A stretch of DNA of 33,165 nucleotides, taken from assembly GCA_028707535.1 (NCBI GenBank), contig JAQWAU010000004.1:46129-79293 (forward strand). The letters are read 5' to 3'. Shown here in pieces: positions 16,141-24,308 of this stretch (positions are counted from its first letter, which is position 1; the number at the start of each line of letters is the position of its first letter). The notes beneath the pieces are model-generated. The model was not told where the DNA came from and made no database searches. It saw only the letters and a list, made by a program, of their open reading frames with translations. The stretch comes from Heliobacteriaceae bacterium (GTDB lineage Bacteria; Bacillota; Desulfitobacteriia; Heliobacteriales; Heliobacteriaceae). Position numbers and translations under genes: made by a program.

Positions 16141-17951
16141 GCCGACGTAAGCGGGCAACCTGGATGGAAAACGAAAGCGGTTTCTTGCCCGAGGTAGATG
16201 ATGTCACCATCTTGCAGGTAATAAGGGGCATTTAACCGGCTATTCTGCGGTGAGGCTAAAAAGGTGCCGTTGGTCGACCCTTTGTCGGTAATAATGATCG
16301 TAGCAGGGTCAAACGCGTCTGGCCCGAGGTAGGCATGTTGTTTGGAAATGACCGGGGCCGGGATCACCAGTTGACAAGTCCCGGTATCACGCCCGATTAA
16401 AAACCCTTCCGGGGGGATTGTGAAGGTTTTACCGGCGAGTGGACCGGCCAGAAATTCGATGGTCGGTTCCGCCACAGTGGTAGCGATGGTTGTTGCAACC
16501 TCTTCCGAAGCACTGGTCATCGGCGCCGGTACCGGTGTAGCAATAACAGGAGTAACCGGTTCGGGTGCTGGTTCAACGGGTGGGGCAGGGGGACTAAGGT
16601 CAAAATGCCACCTGGCTATCGGTTTTGGTTCCGGTGGTATTTGGCGTCGCTGCCGACGCCGGTAAAACCATAATCCGGCAAAGCCGGCCGGAGCAAGAAC
16701 CGCAGGGATCATGAAAATCAGGTAGTCGGGCCAATAGATGCGGTCATCCCCTGCTTTTTGGCGGTGGCGGGCTTCGGTCAGTAATTGTTGGGCGTAAACA
16801 TGGTTTGGATTAGTGGCCAGGAAATCTTCCAGCAAAGCCACCGTTTTGCTGACATACCCCTGGTTAAACATTGCCAGAGTATCGGCGTAAAGGCGGGTGG
16901 CTTGCGAAGTCTGATCAGCGGCCTGGGCCTGAACTAAGGCTTCCCGGATAGCCTGGGTGGTGATCAAGGGATAGATCCCGGTTCCTTTTGCCGTGGGCCC
17001 AGCCAATCCTACTACTTTGTTACCGGCGATCACCGGCCCCCCGGCGGCAGCCGGAGCCAAAGGGGCCGCAAGATCGGTGGTGGGTCCGTACGGAGATTCG
17101 TTCTTGCCGGATGTGGCAGGCGACAGTTTGCCGGTAATGATGGTGGCTTCGGTAACCAATGGTGAGGAAAGCAAGGCGGTTGCCTCCGCATTGCCGGCAA
17201 AACCGATAACCGTGGCCTCTTCAGAGACATCACCATTGGTGAGCGGGCTCAGACGTATTGCGGGCAGATTATCGCCTGGGATCTTGATTACCGCCACCTC
17301 TTGAACCGGGTCAAACCTAGGGCCGGTGGGGTTGGTGGTACCAAGGCGGCTGGTTGACCGGGAAGGAGGATTGCGGCTAATCAAGGCCAGGGTGGTACTT
17401 TGGGTATCAGCCGGAACCGGATTTTCCGGTAAAAGGATTTCGGGGGTAGGGGTACCGATCCAGGCAATTTCAAAATCGACTGCTGTACCACCGGGAAGAA
17501 CTACTTCCCGGTAGTATTTTACATCGGTTAGTAAAGTGGTATGTTCGGCAATATAGATCCGTTCGCTTTCAGCAAGACGGTGGCCGATTTGCTTCTGAAC
17601 ATCGGTAAAAAATCGCTCGATTAAGGCGGTCCGGAGGGCATCCCGATCCCGGGTGAGCAATTCTAAGGTCCGGGCGGCGGTAACCGTCGTACCATTCGGG
17701 TTTACTACCAGCCCGGAAGCAGTGCCACCGACGGCAACCGGCCAAGCCTGGTTATTGAACCGGAATGTCGCCGTGGCACCGGCCCGGACTTGGACAACAG
17801 CTGGTTTGACTAGGTTCACACCGGTAATACCGGCTGGTAACTGTTCCGTTGCTGCCGGAAGGACCGGTGGGAAAACCAGGAAAGCGAAAAATACACCGAC
17901 CAGGAACGGAAGGAGCCGGAACGAAATGAAAAAACGGCTACCACCGATCAA
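16116..17951 (-). CDS. Membrane protein with catalytically dead HtrA-like protease domain and cytoplasmic FHA domain
   Basis: A 611-residue protein of unusual build. An N-terminal signal or anchor helix (about 12-35) is followed by an extracytoplasmic trypsin-like domain (about 42-340) in which all three catalytic positions appear replaced: TAART (Arg94 for His), QEVAVIKI (Glu218 for Asp) and AAAGGPV (Ala303 for Ser). Next come TPR-like helices (about 350-400), a membrane helix (409-430), a Pro/Ala/Thr-rich linker (438-495) and an FHA domain (497-597) with GRD, SKQHA and KGSTNGTF, the phosphothreonine-binding residues. It starts at TTG 17951, 7 bp after AGGAGG. It lies opposite its neighbours, overlaps ispA by 25 bp and sits between ispA and the OLE RNA. 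Probably a scaffold or sensor coupled to Ser/Thr phosphorylation; function inferred only. Confidence 0.82.
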   Translation of the reverse strand: MIGGSRFFISFRLLPFLVGVFFAFLVFPPVLPAATEQLPAGITGVNLVKPAVVQVRAGATATFRFNNQAWPVAVGGTASGLVVNPNGTTVTAARTLELLTRDRDALRTALIERFFTDVQKQIGHRLAESERIYIAEHTTLLTDVKYYREVVLPGGTAVDFEIAWIGTPTPEILLPENPVPADTQSTTLALISRNPPSRSTSRLGTTNPTGPRFDPVQEVAVIKIPGDNLPAIRLSPLTNGDVSEEATVIGFAGNAEATALLSSPLVTEATIITGKLSPATSGKNESPYGPTTDLAAPLAPAAAGGPVIAGNKVVGLAGPTAKGTGIYPLITTQAIREALVQAQAADQTSQATRLYADTLAMFNQGYVSKTVALLEDFLATNPNHVYAQQLLTEARHRQKAGDDRIYWPDYLIFMIPAVLAPAGFAGLWFYRRRQRRQIPPEPKPIARWHFDLSPPAPPVEPAPEPVTPVIATPVPAPMTSASEEVATTIATTVAEPTIEFLAGPLAGKTFTIPPEGFLIGRDTGTCQLVIPAPVISKQHAYLGPDAFDPATIIITDKGSTNGTFLASPQNSRLNAPYYLQDGDIIYLGQETAFVFHPGCPLTSAQFSRTNK

Positions 17952-18066
17952 CGTGATACCTCCTTAAAAGGCGGGGTTAAACAACTTTGTCTTTTCGACA
18001 TCAGCTGGTATTTTTCCTTTGTTTACGAGGAAGATTTCCGGGGTGGCCGGGGAACCGGGCTCTTTC

Positions 18067-18095
18067 TTGAAGGATCCGATTTCAAATGCTATAAT
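18067..18095 (+). promoter_or_regulatory. Extended -10 promoter for OLE RNA
   Basis: TTGAAG (18067-18072), a 17-bp spacer and a perfect TATAAT (18090-18095) preceded by TG at 18087-18088, giving an extended -10. It predicts a start near 18102, three bases before the 5' strand of the RNA-closing helix. Confidence 0.85.
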
Positions 18096-18101
18096 CAAGG
18101 G

Positions 18102-18720
18102 TAATGTCTGAAGACGGTGGCGCAGTATTCTAGTCAGGACCACCCGCTTTGAAGGCGGGCCTAAAAATCCGCCGAGGGCACATCGATGAAGTTCCTGGTG
18201 CTGGCTGCCGACGCCCAGTTGGGGGTTGGTGCTGGGAGTTAAGGAGGATGGGGCGATCCGCAATGGCATGCGGGCGTTGACCCCGCTTCCGTGGAGACCC
18301 AAGTGCGTGGGGAAGACCAGTTTTAACAGGCGAGAACTACGGCTTGGGTAAGGAACCTGCAATTCGGTACATGCTGGGTGCAGTGTAGCCTGCCTTGAGT
18401 GGGGTTGGCGGATATGAGGCTAACGAGTCTTTATCCCCGGCCAGGGAAAGAGATTCTCGCGAATTGAAACCAATTCTGCAAAAGAGGCTAGGGGCGGGCT
18501 GGCCTGTAGAAGAAAATTCCTAGACTGTTCATTAATTGAGGTCCGTTGAGGATTAAAGTGTGGACTAAGTGGTGATCCGGTTCGGTTGCCGGTAACGGAG
18601 CCGTTCCCGGCATAAAGGGAAACCGCCGGTAGGGCAACCTGTCGGTGCCGGGTAGGGAAAACCTACCGGACCTAAGCCATAACGTTTACTTGGCGGGCTG
18701 CCACCGACAGACATTCTCTT
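18102..18720 (+). ncRNA. ole: OLE RNA (ornate large extremophilic RNA)
   Basis: Large structured non-coding RNA known from anaerobic and extremophilic Firmicutes; it forms a membrane complex with OapA and has been tied to cold, alcohol and magnesium stress in Bacillus halodurans. Seen here: no plausible gene for about 650 bp, a strong promoter at the 5' end, and terminal pairing of TGTCTG (18105-18110) with CAGACA (18708-18713) and CGGTGGC (18115-18121) with GCCACCG (18700-18706), closing a 609-nt domain, the expected size. Internal stems include CCCGC/GCGGG (18143-18159), CTTCC/GGAAG (18286-18315), GGTAGG-GAAAA-CCTACC (18651-18667) and a possible long-range pair GGCTTGGG (18341-18348) with CCTAAGCC (18671-18678). 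The setting ispA...OLE-oapA-dxs is diagnostic. No terminator separates it from oapA. I identified it from context and structure, not by alignment. Confidence 0.88.
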
Positions 18721-18748
18721 GCGGCAAGGCTGTTTGAGGTGAAAATAT

Positions 18749-19375
18749 TTGGGTAAAAAAGGAAAGAGCTTACGACAAGCGACTCGGCACGCTACGCTGA
18801 TCAGTATTATTACGTTTATGCTTGCAATGGGGATCAGCGTGGGTTCCGAGTTTTTTTTGAGCCGAATTTTTTCGATTGCGCTTTCCTTTGGGCTTCTGTT
18901 TATCTTGATCCTGATCGGGGTCCTTTTTGATGTTATCGGGATTGCGGCGACGGCAGCCACAGAGAAACCGTTTCACGCGAAAGCAGCAAAAAAAGTAACT
19001 GGGGCCGTACAAGCCTTGTGGTTAGTTAGAAACGCCGACCGGGTTGCCAATTTCTGCAATGATGTGGTTGGGGACATCTGTGCGGCGGCTTCGGGTGCTG
19101 TTGGGGCGACAATTGCCTTGCGGCTGACGCAGTTTTTTGGGACAGAGACTTTTTTCTGGGGTATTGTGATGACTGGTTTTGTAGCCGCGTTTACTGTAGG
19201 CGGCAAGGCCTTCGGCAAATCATTGGCAATAAGGCGTTGTCACGAAATTATTTTTCTGGTTGCCGGGTGGGTGGCCCAGGTAGAGACCATATTGGGGTGG
19301 CAATTGTTTCAGATTAAGCGAAATAAAGTAACAGAACCAAAAAATGGCGCATCGGGTAAGCCATCCCGGGGATAA
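18749..19375 (+). CDS. oapA: OLE-associated membrane protein OapA
   Basis: Membrane partner that binds OLE RNA and holds it at the inner face of the cell membrane. The 208 residues start with a basic tail (MGKKGKSLRQATRH), followed by hydrophobic segments near 15-34, 41-68, 110-128, 135-152 and perhaps 166-184, and end in a polar basic tail. A DxxxD motif (DVVGD, residues 105-109) at the edge of a membrane segment matches the motif reported for OapA; loops rich in Lys, Arg and His (75-100) could contact RNA. Start TTG 18749, 7 bp after GAGGTG, about 35 bp after the RNA-closing helix. It is probably co-transcribed with OLE upstream and dxs 46 bp downstream. Its biochemical activity is unknown. 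Confidence 0.87.
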   Translation: MGKKGKSLRQATRHATLISIITFMLAMGISVGSEFFLSRIFSIALSFGLLFILILIGVLFDVIGIAATAATEKPFHAKAAKKVTGAVQALWLVRNADRVANFCNDVVGDICAAASGAVGATIALRLTQFFGTETFFWGIVMTGFVAAFTVGGKAFGKSLAIRRCHEIIFLVAGWVAQVETILGWQLFQIKRNKVTEPKNGASGKPSRG

Positions 19376-19421
19376 CGGATGGTTTCTCGCTTTACCGGAA
19401 AAGAAGAGGTGACCTTGCGGT

Positions 19422-21371
19422 ATGAGCCATATACTCAGCCGAACCCGGTGTCCGGCTGACTTGCAGCAATTAACCGGAAACGAATTAAAACAATTGGCCG
19501 CCGAAATCCGGGATGTGTTAATCCGGACGACGGCGAAAAATGGGGGTCACTTGGCCCCAAATCTAGGGGTTGTGGAGTTGACCTTGGCTTTACATCTGGT
19601 GTTTTCTACGCCTTTAGACAAGATCGTCTGGGATGTTGGGCACCAGTCCTATGTGCACAAGTTATTAACTGGACGCCAAGATAATTTTTCCTCATTGCGG
19701 TCTTACCGCGGTATGGCTGGTTTTCCTAAACGGGCGGAAAGCATTCACGATGCCTTTGGTACCGGTCATAGTTCTACCTCCATTTCGGCGGCGACCGGCT
19801 TGGCTTTTGCTAGGGACCTGAAAAAGGAGCCAGGTGCCGTAGTAGCGGTTATTGGTGACGGCGCCATGACCGGTGGGATGGCGTTTGAAGCGTTAAACTA
19901 TGCCGGTCAAGCGGAGACCGACTTGATTGTGGTACTCAATGATAATGAGATGTCAATTGCCAACAATGTCGGCGGTTTGGCTACTTACCTTACCCGCATG
20001 CGCACTGATCCCCGGTATTTCCGGGGTAAGGAAGACATCGAAGAACTGGTTAAACGGACTCCTATTGGGCCACAGGTATTAAAGGTGCTGGAAAGATTAA
20101 AAGATGGCTTAAAACAATTGGTTGTTCCCGGAATGTTGTTTGAGGAGCTAGGTTTCACCTACCTTGGCCCGATTGACGGACATAACTTACCGGAACTCCG
20201 GCAGGTGTTTACCAATGCCCGTCGGATCAAGGGGCCGGTTTTGGTCCATGTATTGACCAAAAAAGGCAAGGGGTATCAGCCGGCAGAGGAAAATCCGGAT
20301 GTGTTTCATGGGGTTGGTGCTTTTGATATCCCAACCGGAAAGCCTTTGCCGAAAAATGGTGCACCAGCCTATACCAAGGTTTTTAGCGATGCTTTGATCG
20401 AATTGGCCGGCCGGGATGACCGGATTATCGGGATTACGGCAGCCATGCCGGATGGGACGGGAATGACTCCTTTTAGCCAGGCTTTTCCGGGCCGGTTTTT
20501 TGACGTCGGCATCGCTGAACAACATGCGGTGACCATGGCGGCGGCCTTAGCACTGCAAGGATTCCGGCCGGTGGTGGCAATTTACTCGACGTTTTTGCAG
20601 CGGGCCTATGATCAGGTTTTACATGATGTTTGCCTCCAAAAGGCTCCGGTTGTATTTGCGATTGACCGGGCCGGCCTGGTAGGGGAGGATGGGGAAACCC
20701 ATCAAGGGCTGTTTGATTTTTCATTTTTACGCCACATTCCGGGAATTGTATTAATGGCCCCGAAGGACGAGAATGAGCTACGGCACATGCTTTGTACTGC
20801 GCTCAATCATCCCGGACCGATTGCTTTGCGCTATCCGCGCGGGGCCGGCTTAGGAGTAACCTTGGATCCGGTTTTGCAGGAACTGCCGATTGGCAAAGCG
20901 GAGTACTTGCGGCAAGGACGGGATCTGGCGATCTTGGCCATCGGCAATATGGTGCAGCCCGCCTTGACAGCGGCGGAAAAACTGGCTGAAAATGGCGTTC
21001 AGGCGGCGGTTGTCAATGTACGGTTTGTCAAACCCTTGGACGAGGAGTTAATTTTGGACCTGGCGGCTAAAACCGGGCGTCTAATCACTGTGGAAGAAAA
21101 TATGTTGGCCGGAGGGTTCGGTGGGGCGGTGTTGGAGTTGTTGAGTGGGCATACTGTTAATTGCCAAGTGAAACGGCTCGGAATTCCGGACATTTTTGTC
21201 CCGCACGGAGCGACTGGGATCTTACGGGATGTGTACGGGCTGACCGCAGACCATATCGCCCAGGCTGCCGGCGAATTGTTGACTGAAGGCAAAGCGCCGA
21301 ATAAGTGGGGGCGTAAAGGGAAAGGACCTTTAGCGGCCGTAAAAATCGTTTTTCGCGGGGATGCCGGCTAG
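19422..21371 (+). CDS. dxs: 1-deoxy-D-xylulose-5-phosphate synthase
   Basis: Thiamine-diphosphate enzyme joining pyruvate and glyceraldehyde 3-phosphate, first step of the MEP isoprenoid pathway. The protein has 649 residues, slightly longer than usual because of a basic C-terminal tail. Seen are [26 protein letters not shown], the ThDP motif [15 protein letters not shown]...NDNEMSI, the transketolase Pyr domain with [10 protein letters not shown], and [18 protein letters not shown] 19422 follows GAGGTGA. It works in the same pathway as ispA upstream, and tlyA begins on the base after its stop. Confidence 0.97.
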   Translation: MSHILSRTRCPADLQQLTGNELKQLAAEIRDVLIRTTAKNGGHLAPNLGVVELTLALHLVFSTPLDKIVWDVGHQSYVHKLLTGRQDNFSSLRSYRGMAGFPKRAESIHDAFGTGHSSTSISAATGLAFARDLKKEPGAVVAVIGDGAMTGGMAFEALNYAGQAETDLIVVLNDNEMSIANNVGGLATYLTRMRTDPRYFRGKEDIEELVKRTPIGPQVLKVLERLKDGLKQLVVPGMLFEELGFTYLGPIDGHNLPELRQVFTNARRIKGPVLVHVLTKKGKGYQPAEENPDVFHGVGAFDIPTGKPLPKNGAPAYTKVFSDALIELAGRDDRIIGITAAMPDGTGMTPFSQAFPGRFFDVGIAEQHAVTMAAALALQGFRPVVAIYSTFLQRAYDQVLHDVCLQKAPVVFAIDRAGLVGEDGETHQGLFDFSFLRHIPGIVLMAPKDENELRHMLCTALNHPGPIALRYPRGAGLGVTLDPVLQELPIGKAEYLRQGRDLAILAIGNMVQPALTAAEKLAENGVQAAVVNVRFVKPLDEELILDLAAKTGRLITVEENMLAGGFGGAVLELLSGHTVNCQVKRLGIPDIFVPHGATGILRDVYGLTADHIAQAAGELLTEGKAPNKWGRKGKGPLAAVKIVFRGDAG

Positions 21372-22196
21372 ATGGCGCCGCCTAAACTTCGGTTAGACCA
21401 GTTGCTGGTGGAAAAAGGACTCATCCCGACCCGCCAGAAATCAAGGGCAACAGTGCTGGCTGGGTTGGTAATGGTAAATGGTCAGCGTGTGGACAAGGCC
21501 GGCACACTGGTACCGGTCGATGCGGTGTTGACCATAACCCGGGATGTTTGTCCTTATGTTAGCCGGGGAGGGTTTAAGCTAGCTCGCGCCTTGGCAGTTT
21601 TCGGTTTGGATCTGAAGGGCAGTACCATCTTGGATGTGGGGGCATCGACCGGGGGATTTACCGATGTGGCCCTCCAACATGGAGCCAGCCGGGTAATTGC
21701 CGTTGATGTGGGTTATGGCCAACTGGCCTGGTCTTTGCGGACAGATCCCCGGGTACGTTGTTTGGAGCGGACCAATATCCGCTATTTAACCCGCGAAACA
21801 TTAGGGGAGCTAGCCGACCTGGCGACGATTGACGTTTCGTTTATTTCGCTGACGAAAGTTTTGCCGGCGGTTTTTCCTTTATTGCACCCCTCCGGTCAAG
21901 CTATTGCTTTGGTAAAACCCCAGTTTGAAGCCGGGCGAGAGAAAGTTGGTAAAAAAGGTGTTGTCCGCGATCCTAGTGTCCACCAAGAAGTTTTAACGGA
22001 GGTTATTTTCGCCGCCACTACTCAGGGATGGCAAGTGGCTGGGCTGACATATTCACCGGTAACCGGGCCACAGGGGAACATTGAATTTTTACTTTGGCTG
22101 CAAAAAGCTTCCACCCATGCCGGCCCGGTGGGTCTGTTTCCGGAGGAAGTTGCCGTGGTTGTGGCCCAGGCACAAACAGCCCTAAAAAAAGGCTGA
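21372..22196 (+). CDS. tlyA: TlyA-family rRNA 2'-O-methyltransferase
   Basis: S4-domain methyltransferase of the TlyA/YqxC group; mycobacterial TlyA methylates the 2'-OH of rRNA cytidines. Residues 5-65 form the S4 RNA-binding domain (LRLDQLLVEKGLIPTRQKSR, VMVNGQRVDKAG). SRGGFKL then leads into an FtsJ-like SAM domain with ILDVGASTGGFTDVALQ, VIAVDVGYGQLAW, TIDVSFISL and VKPQFEAGREKVGKKGVVRD. It has 274 residues, a normal length. There is no gap after dxs and only a weak ribosome site, so translation is probably coupled. A terminator starts right at the stop. Confidence 0.93.
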   Translation: MAPPKLRLDQLLVEKGLIPTRQKSRATVLAGLVMVNGQRVDKAGTLVPVDAVLTITRDVCPYVSRGGFKLARALAVFGLDLKGSTILDVGASTGGFTDVALQHGASRVIAVDVGYGQLAWSLRTDPRVRCLERTNIRYLTRETLGELADLATIDVSFISLTKVLPAVFPLLHPSGQAIALVKPQFEAGREKVGKKGVVRDPSVHQEVLTEVIFAATTQGWQVAGLTYSPVTGPQGNIEFLLWLQKASTHAGPVGLFPEEVAVVVAQAQTALKKG

Positions 22197-22223
22197 GGGC
22201 TCCAACGGGGCCTTTTTGTTTTT
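22197..22223 (+). terminator. Intrinsic terminator after tlyA
   Basis: GGCTCC pairs with GGGGCC (one wobble) across an AAC loop, followed by TTTTTGTTTTT, directly after the tlyA stop. It would end the OLE-oapA-dxs-tlyA unit, so nadK and its neighbours probably form a separate unit or depend on read-through. Confidence 0.75.
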
Positions 22224-22301
22224 CCAGGCAGGACAAGATTTGCCGGATGTAGAACATGAGATAAAACTACAATGTCCAAGCTATGGGTGGGGAGGCCGTT
22301 G

Positions 22302-22769
22302 ATGCCCGGGTTAACTGACAACACCGCAATATTGTTGCTGACTGTAATTGCGGCATTTTTGGGTGGGGCTTTATTTTGCAGCTGGTTGCGCCACCGCTGG
22401 CAGCGGTGGCAAGGTTTTCGACGGATGTGCCGTGGCCGCCGGGGGGAACAGCAGGCGGCCCGCTTGTTGCAAGCCAGTGGGTTTAGGGTACTCAGCACCC
22501 AACCGGCGGGCAATCTTATGGTGCGTGTCGATGGGAAACCGGTGCCGGTAACGGTCCGGGCCGACTATTTGGTTTCCTGCCAAGGAAAAACCTACGTGGC
22601 CGAGGTAAAGACCGGAAAGCCGGCGCCCCGTCCCACCCAGGGGGATATCCGGCGGCAGTTGCTGGAATATTCCCTGGTATATGCGGTAGATGGCGTCTTG
22701 TATGTTGATATGGCTAGGGGTAAGATTCAGCGAATTGTCTTTGAGTATCCCCAGCATCAAAAAAGCTGA
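22302..22769 (+). CDS. Membrane-anchored PD-(D/E)XK nuclease-like protein
   Basis: A 155-residue protein with one N-terminal membrane helix (about 8-28), a basic stretch (RHRWQRWQGFRRMCRGRRG) and a restriction-endonuclease-like core. Candidate active-site residues follow family order: Glu49 in RRGEQQAARLL, Asp88 in RADYLVS, Glu101-Val-Lys103 in YVAEVKTG, and Gln119 in RRQLLEYSLVY. This resembles Holliday-junction-resolvase/Mrr-type folds, but the substrate and even nuclease activity are unproven. ATG 22302, 6 bp after GGGGAGG, is preferred over ATG 22272, which has no ribosome site. It heads a group with nadK, mnmM, argR and recN after a terminator; with RecN nearby, a DNA role is possible but not shown. 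Confidence 0.65.
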   Translation: MPGLTDNTAILLLTVIAAFLGGALFCSWLRHRWQRWQGFRRMCRGRRGEQQAARLLQASGFRVLSTQPAGNLMVRVDGKPVPVTVRADYLVSCQGKTYVAEVKTGKPAPRPTQGDIRRQLLEYSLVYAVDGVLYVDMARGKIQRIVFEYPQHQKS

Positions 22770-22790
22770 TTTAGCCTAAGGGGGAGTTTG

Positions 22791-23642
22791 GTGACAGCTG
22801 TCGGTGTAGTGGTAAATGATCAAAAACCGGAAGCTCACATTGTAGCCCGACGGATGGCCGTCTGGTTGGCAGAACGCGGCATCGGCATGGGTATTCCTTT
22901 GACTAAAGTTACCGAACTGGTTCATTCCCCGTCCGAAGAACTCCAGAGGCGATTGGGAAAACTAGATTGGGTAGTTGTTTTGGGCGGTGATGGCACCTTA
23001 TTGAACACCGCCCGGTTGGTTGCTCCTTTTGCAATACCGGTGTTAGGGGTAAATCTGGGCCGGTTAGGCTTTCTTACTGAGATTGAGGTTTCCGACTTGT
23101 TTCTGACTTTGGACCGGATTATTGCCGGGGATTATCAGATTGATGAACGAATGATGTTGGAGGCCCGGTTGATCCAGTCTTCTGGGACTGATCTTCCGTT
23201 TTACGCGTTAAATGATGTTGTGGTTACCAAGGGAGCTTATTCGCGGATGATCTGGCTAGAAGCGGCAGTTGGTGATGAAGTAGTGGCCACTTATACCGCG
23301 GATGGTTTAATCGTTGCTTCACCTACCGGGTCAACCGCCTATTCATTGTCTGCCGGTGGTCCGATCATCGCCCCGGAACTGCAGGCTTTACTTTTGACCC
23401 CGGTATGTCCGCATGTGCTTGATGCGCGGCCCTTGGTGGTTTCCGGTGAACAAAGGATTACGCTAACCGTCCGTTCGCCTCATGTGAACGGGATCGTTAC
23501 GGTGGATGGCCAGCCTGGTTTACCTTTAAAATATGGAGATAGTGTTGTCGTTAAAAAGGCGCCGGTGGTGTGCCGTTTAATTAAACTGGCCAACCGGAGC
23601 TTTTTCCGGATCCTGCGGGAAAAAATGCAGCAGGGGAGGTAA
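22791..23642 (+). CDS. nadK: NAD kinase
   Basis: Phosphorylates NAD to NADP using ATP or polyphosphate. Seen are the GGDGTLLNTAR motif, GVNLGRLGFLTEIE, ALNDVVVTKG, the catalytic-loop signature TADGLIVASPTGSTAYSLSA and a C-terminal VTVDGQPGLPL. About 283 residues, typical of the family. GTG 22791 has the better spacing from GGGGGAG; a TTG at 22788 is adjacent. The order nadK-mnmM-argR-recN is common in Firmicutes and supports the call. mnmM follows after 3 bp. Confidence 0.96.
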   Translation: MTAVGVVVNDQKPEAHIVARRMAVWLAERGIGMGIPLTKVTELVHSPSEELQRRLGKLDWVVVLGGDGTLLNTARLVAPFAIPVLGVNLGRLGFLTEIEVSDLFLTLDRIIAGDYQIDERMMLEARLIQSSGTDLPFYALNDVVVTKGAYSRMIWLEAAVGDEVVATYTADGLIVASPTGSTAYSLSAGGPIIAPELQALLLTPVCPHVLDARPLVVSGEQRITLTVRSPHVNGIVTVDGQPGLPLKYGDSVVVKKAPVVCRLIKLANRSFFRILREKMQQGR

Positions 23643-23645
23643 CCG

Positions 23646-24308
23646 ATGAATTCGATGAATTCTGCGGTTAGCTGGGCGCAAAAAATGCTGGCGGAAGTTA
23701 TTTCTCCGGGCAGTTTTGTTATTGATGCCACAGCCGGGAACGGTAACGATACCCTTTTCCTGGCAAATAGGGTCCTTCCCAGTGGTTTGGTTTGGGCAGT
23801 AGATATTCAGCCGGCCGCCATTGCCGCTACCGAGGGCCGGCTCCGCCAGGCCAACATCAAGCGCATTCGTAAAGTGGTTAATGGGTCGGTAGACGAGACT
23901 TGCCTGGTTGGGGATGAAGTAATTTTATTGCAGCGTGATCACGGGGATTTAGGGCCTTTGATGGCTTTGACCAATAGGTTGCGGCCTGCCTTGGCGGCAG
24001 CGGTTTTAAACCTTGGTTATTTGCCTGGTGGTGACCATAGTGTGATCACTGGTTCCGTTTCGACAATTTGTGCTTTGAACACTTTGGCGGCTGAACTAAC
24101 GGGCGGTGGAAGATTGGTTGTTGTTGTCTATACAGGCCACCCCGGGGCAAGCGCCGAGGTAAGGGCGGTTAGTGGTTGGTGGCAGGCTTTGCCGCCCCAG
24201 AATTGGGATGCGGTAAGCATTGGTTTTCCCAACCGGTCGTCCTCACCACCGGTAGTTTTTGTGGCGGAAAAAAAATTAAGCGGGCGAAGGCGGGTGCCCT
24301 TGGCATGA
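23646..24308 (+). CDS. mnmM: tRNA 5-aminomethyl-2-thiouridine methyltransferase (YtqB/MnmM family)
   Basis: SAM methyltransferase of the YtqB family; Bacillus YtqB (MnmM) adds the methyl group in mnm5s2U34 of tRNA. The 220 residues show motif I in VIDATAGNGNDTLFLA, VWAVDIQPAAIAAT, the family's NLGYLPGGDHS catalytic-region motif and VVVVYTGHPGA with a downstream Trp-rich segment. ATG 23646 is 5 bp after GGGGAGG; ATG 23655 is an alternative. It overlaps argR by ATGA. The family is clear; the exact tRNA reaction is inferred from the Bacillus enzyme. Confidence 0.88.
   Translation: MNSMNSAVSWAQKMLAEVISPGSFVIDATAGNGNDTLFLANRVLPSGLVWAVDIQPAAIAATEGRLRQANIKRIRKVVNGSVDETCLVGDEVILLQRDHGDLGPLMALTNRLRPALAAAVLNLGYLPGGDHSVITGSVSTICALNTLAAELTGGGRLVVVVYTGHPGASAEVRAVSGWWQALPPQNWDAVSIGFPNRSSSPPVVFVAEKKLSGRRRVPLA

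Noticed and set aside
17964-18362. A 132-codon minus-strand frame over the 5' part of the OLE region
   Set aside because: It lies antisense to a well-promoted structured RNA, has low-complexity composition and no recognisable domain.
18102-18720. RNase P RNA, tmRNA or 6S RNA as an alternative identity
   Set aside because: The conserved cores of those RNAs are not visible, and the size and ispA/oapA/dxs setting fit OLE much better.
18565-18960. A minus-strand frame across the OLE 3' end and oapA start
   Set aside because: It overlaps the OLE-closing helix and the oapA coding region on the opposite strand and its translation resembles no family.
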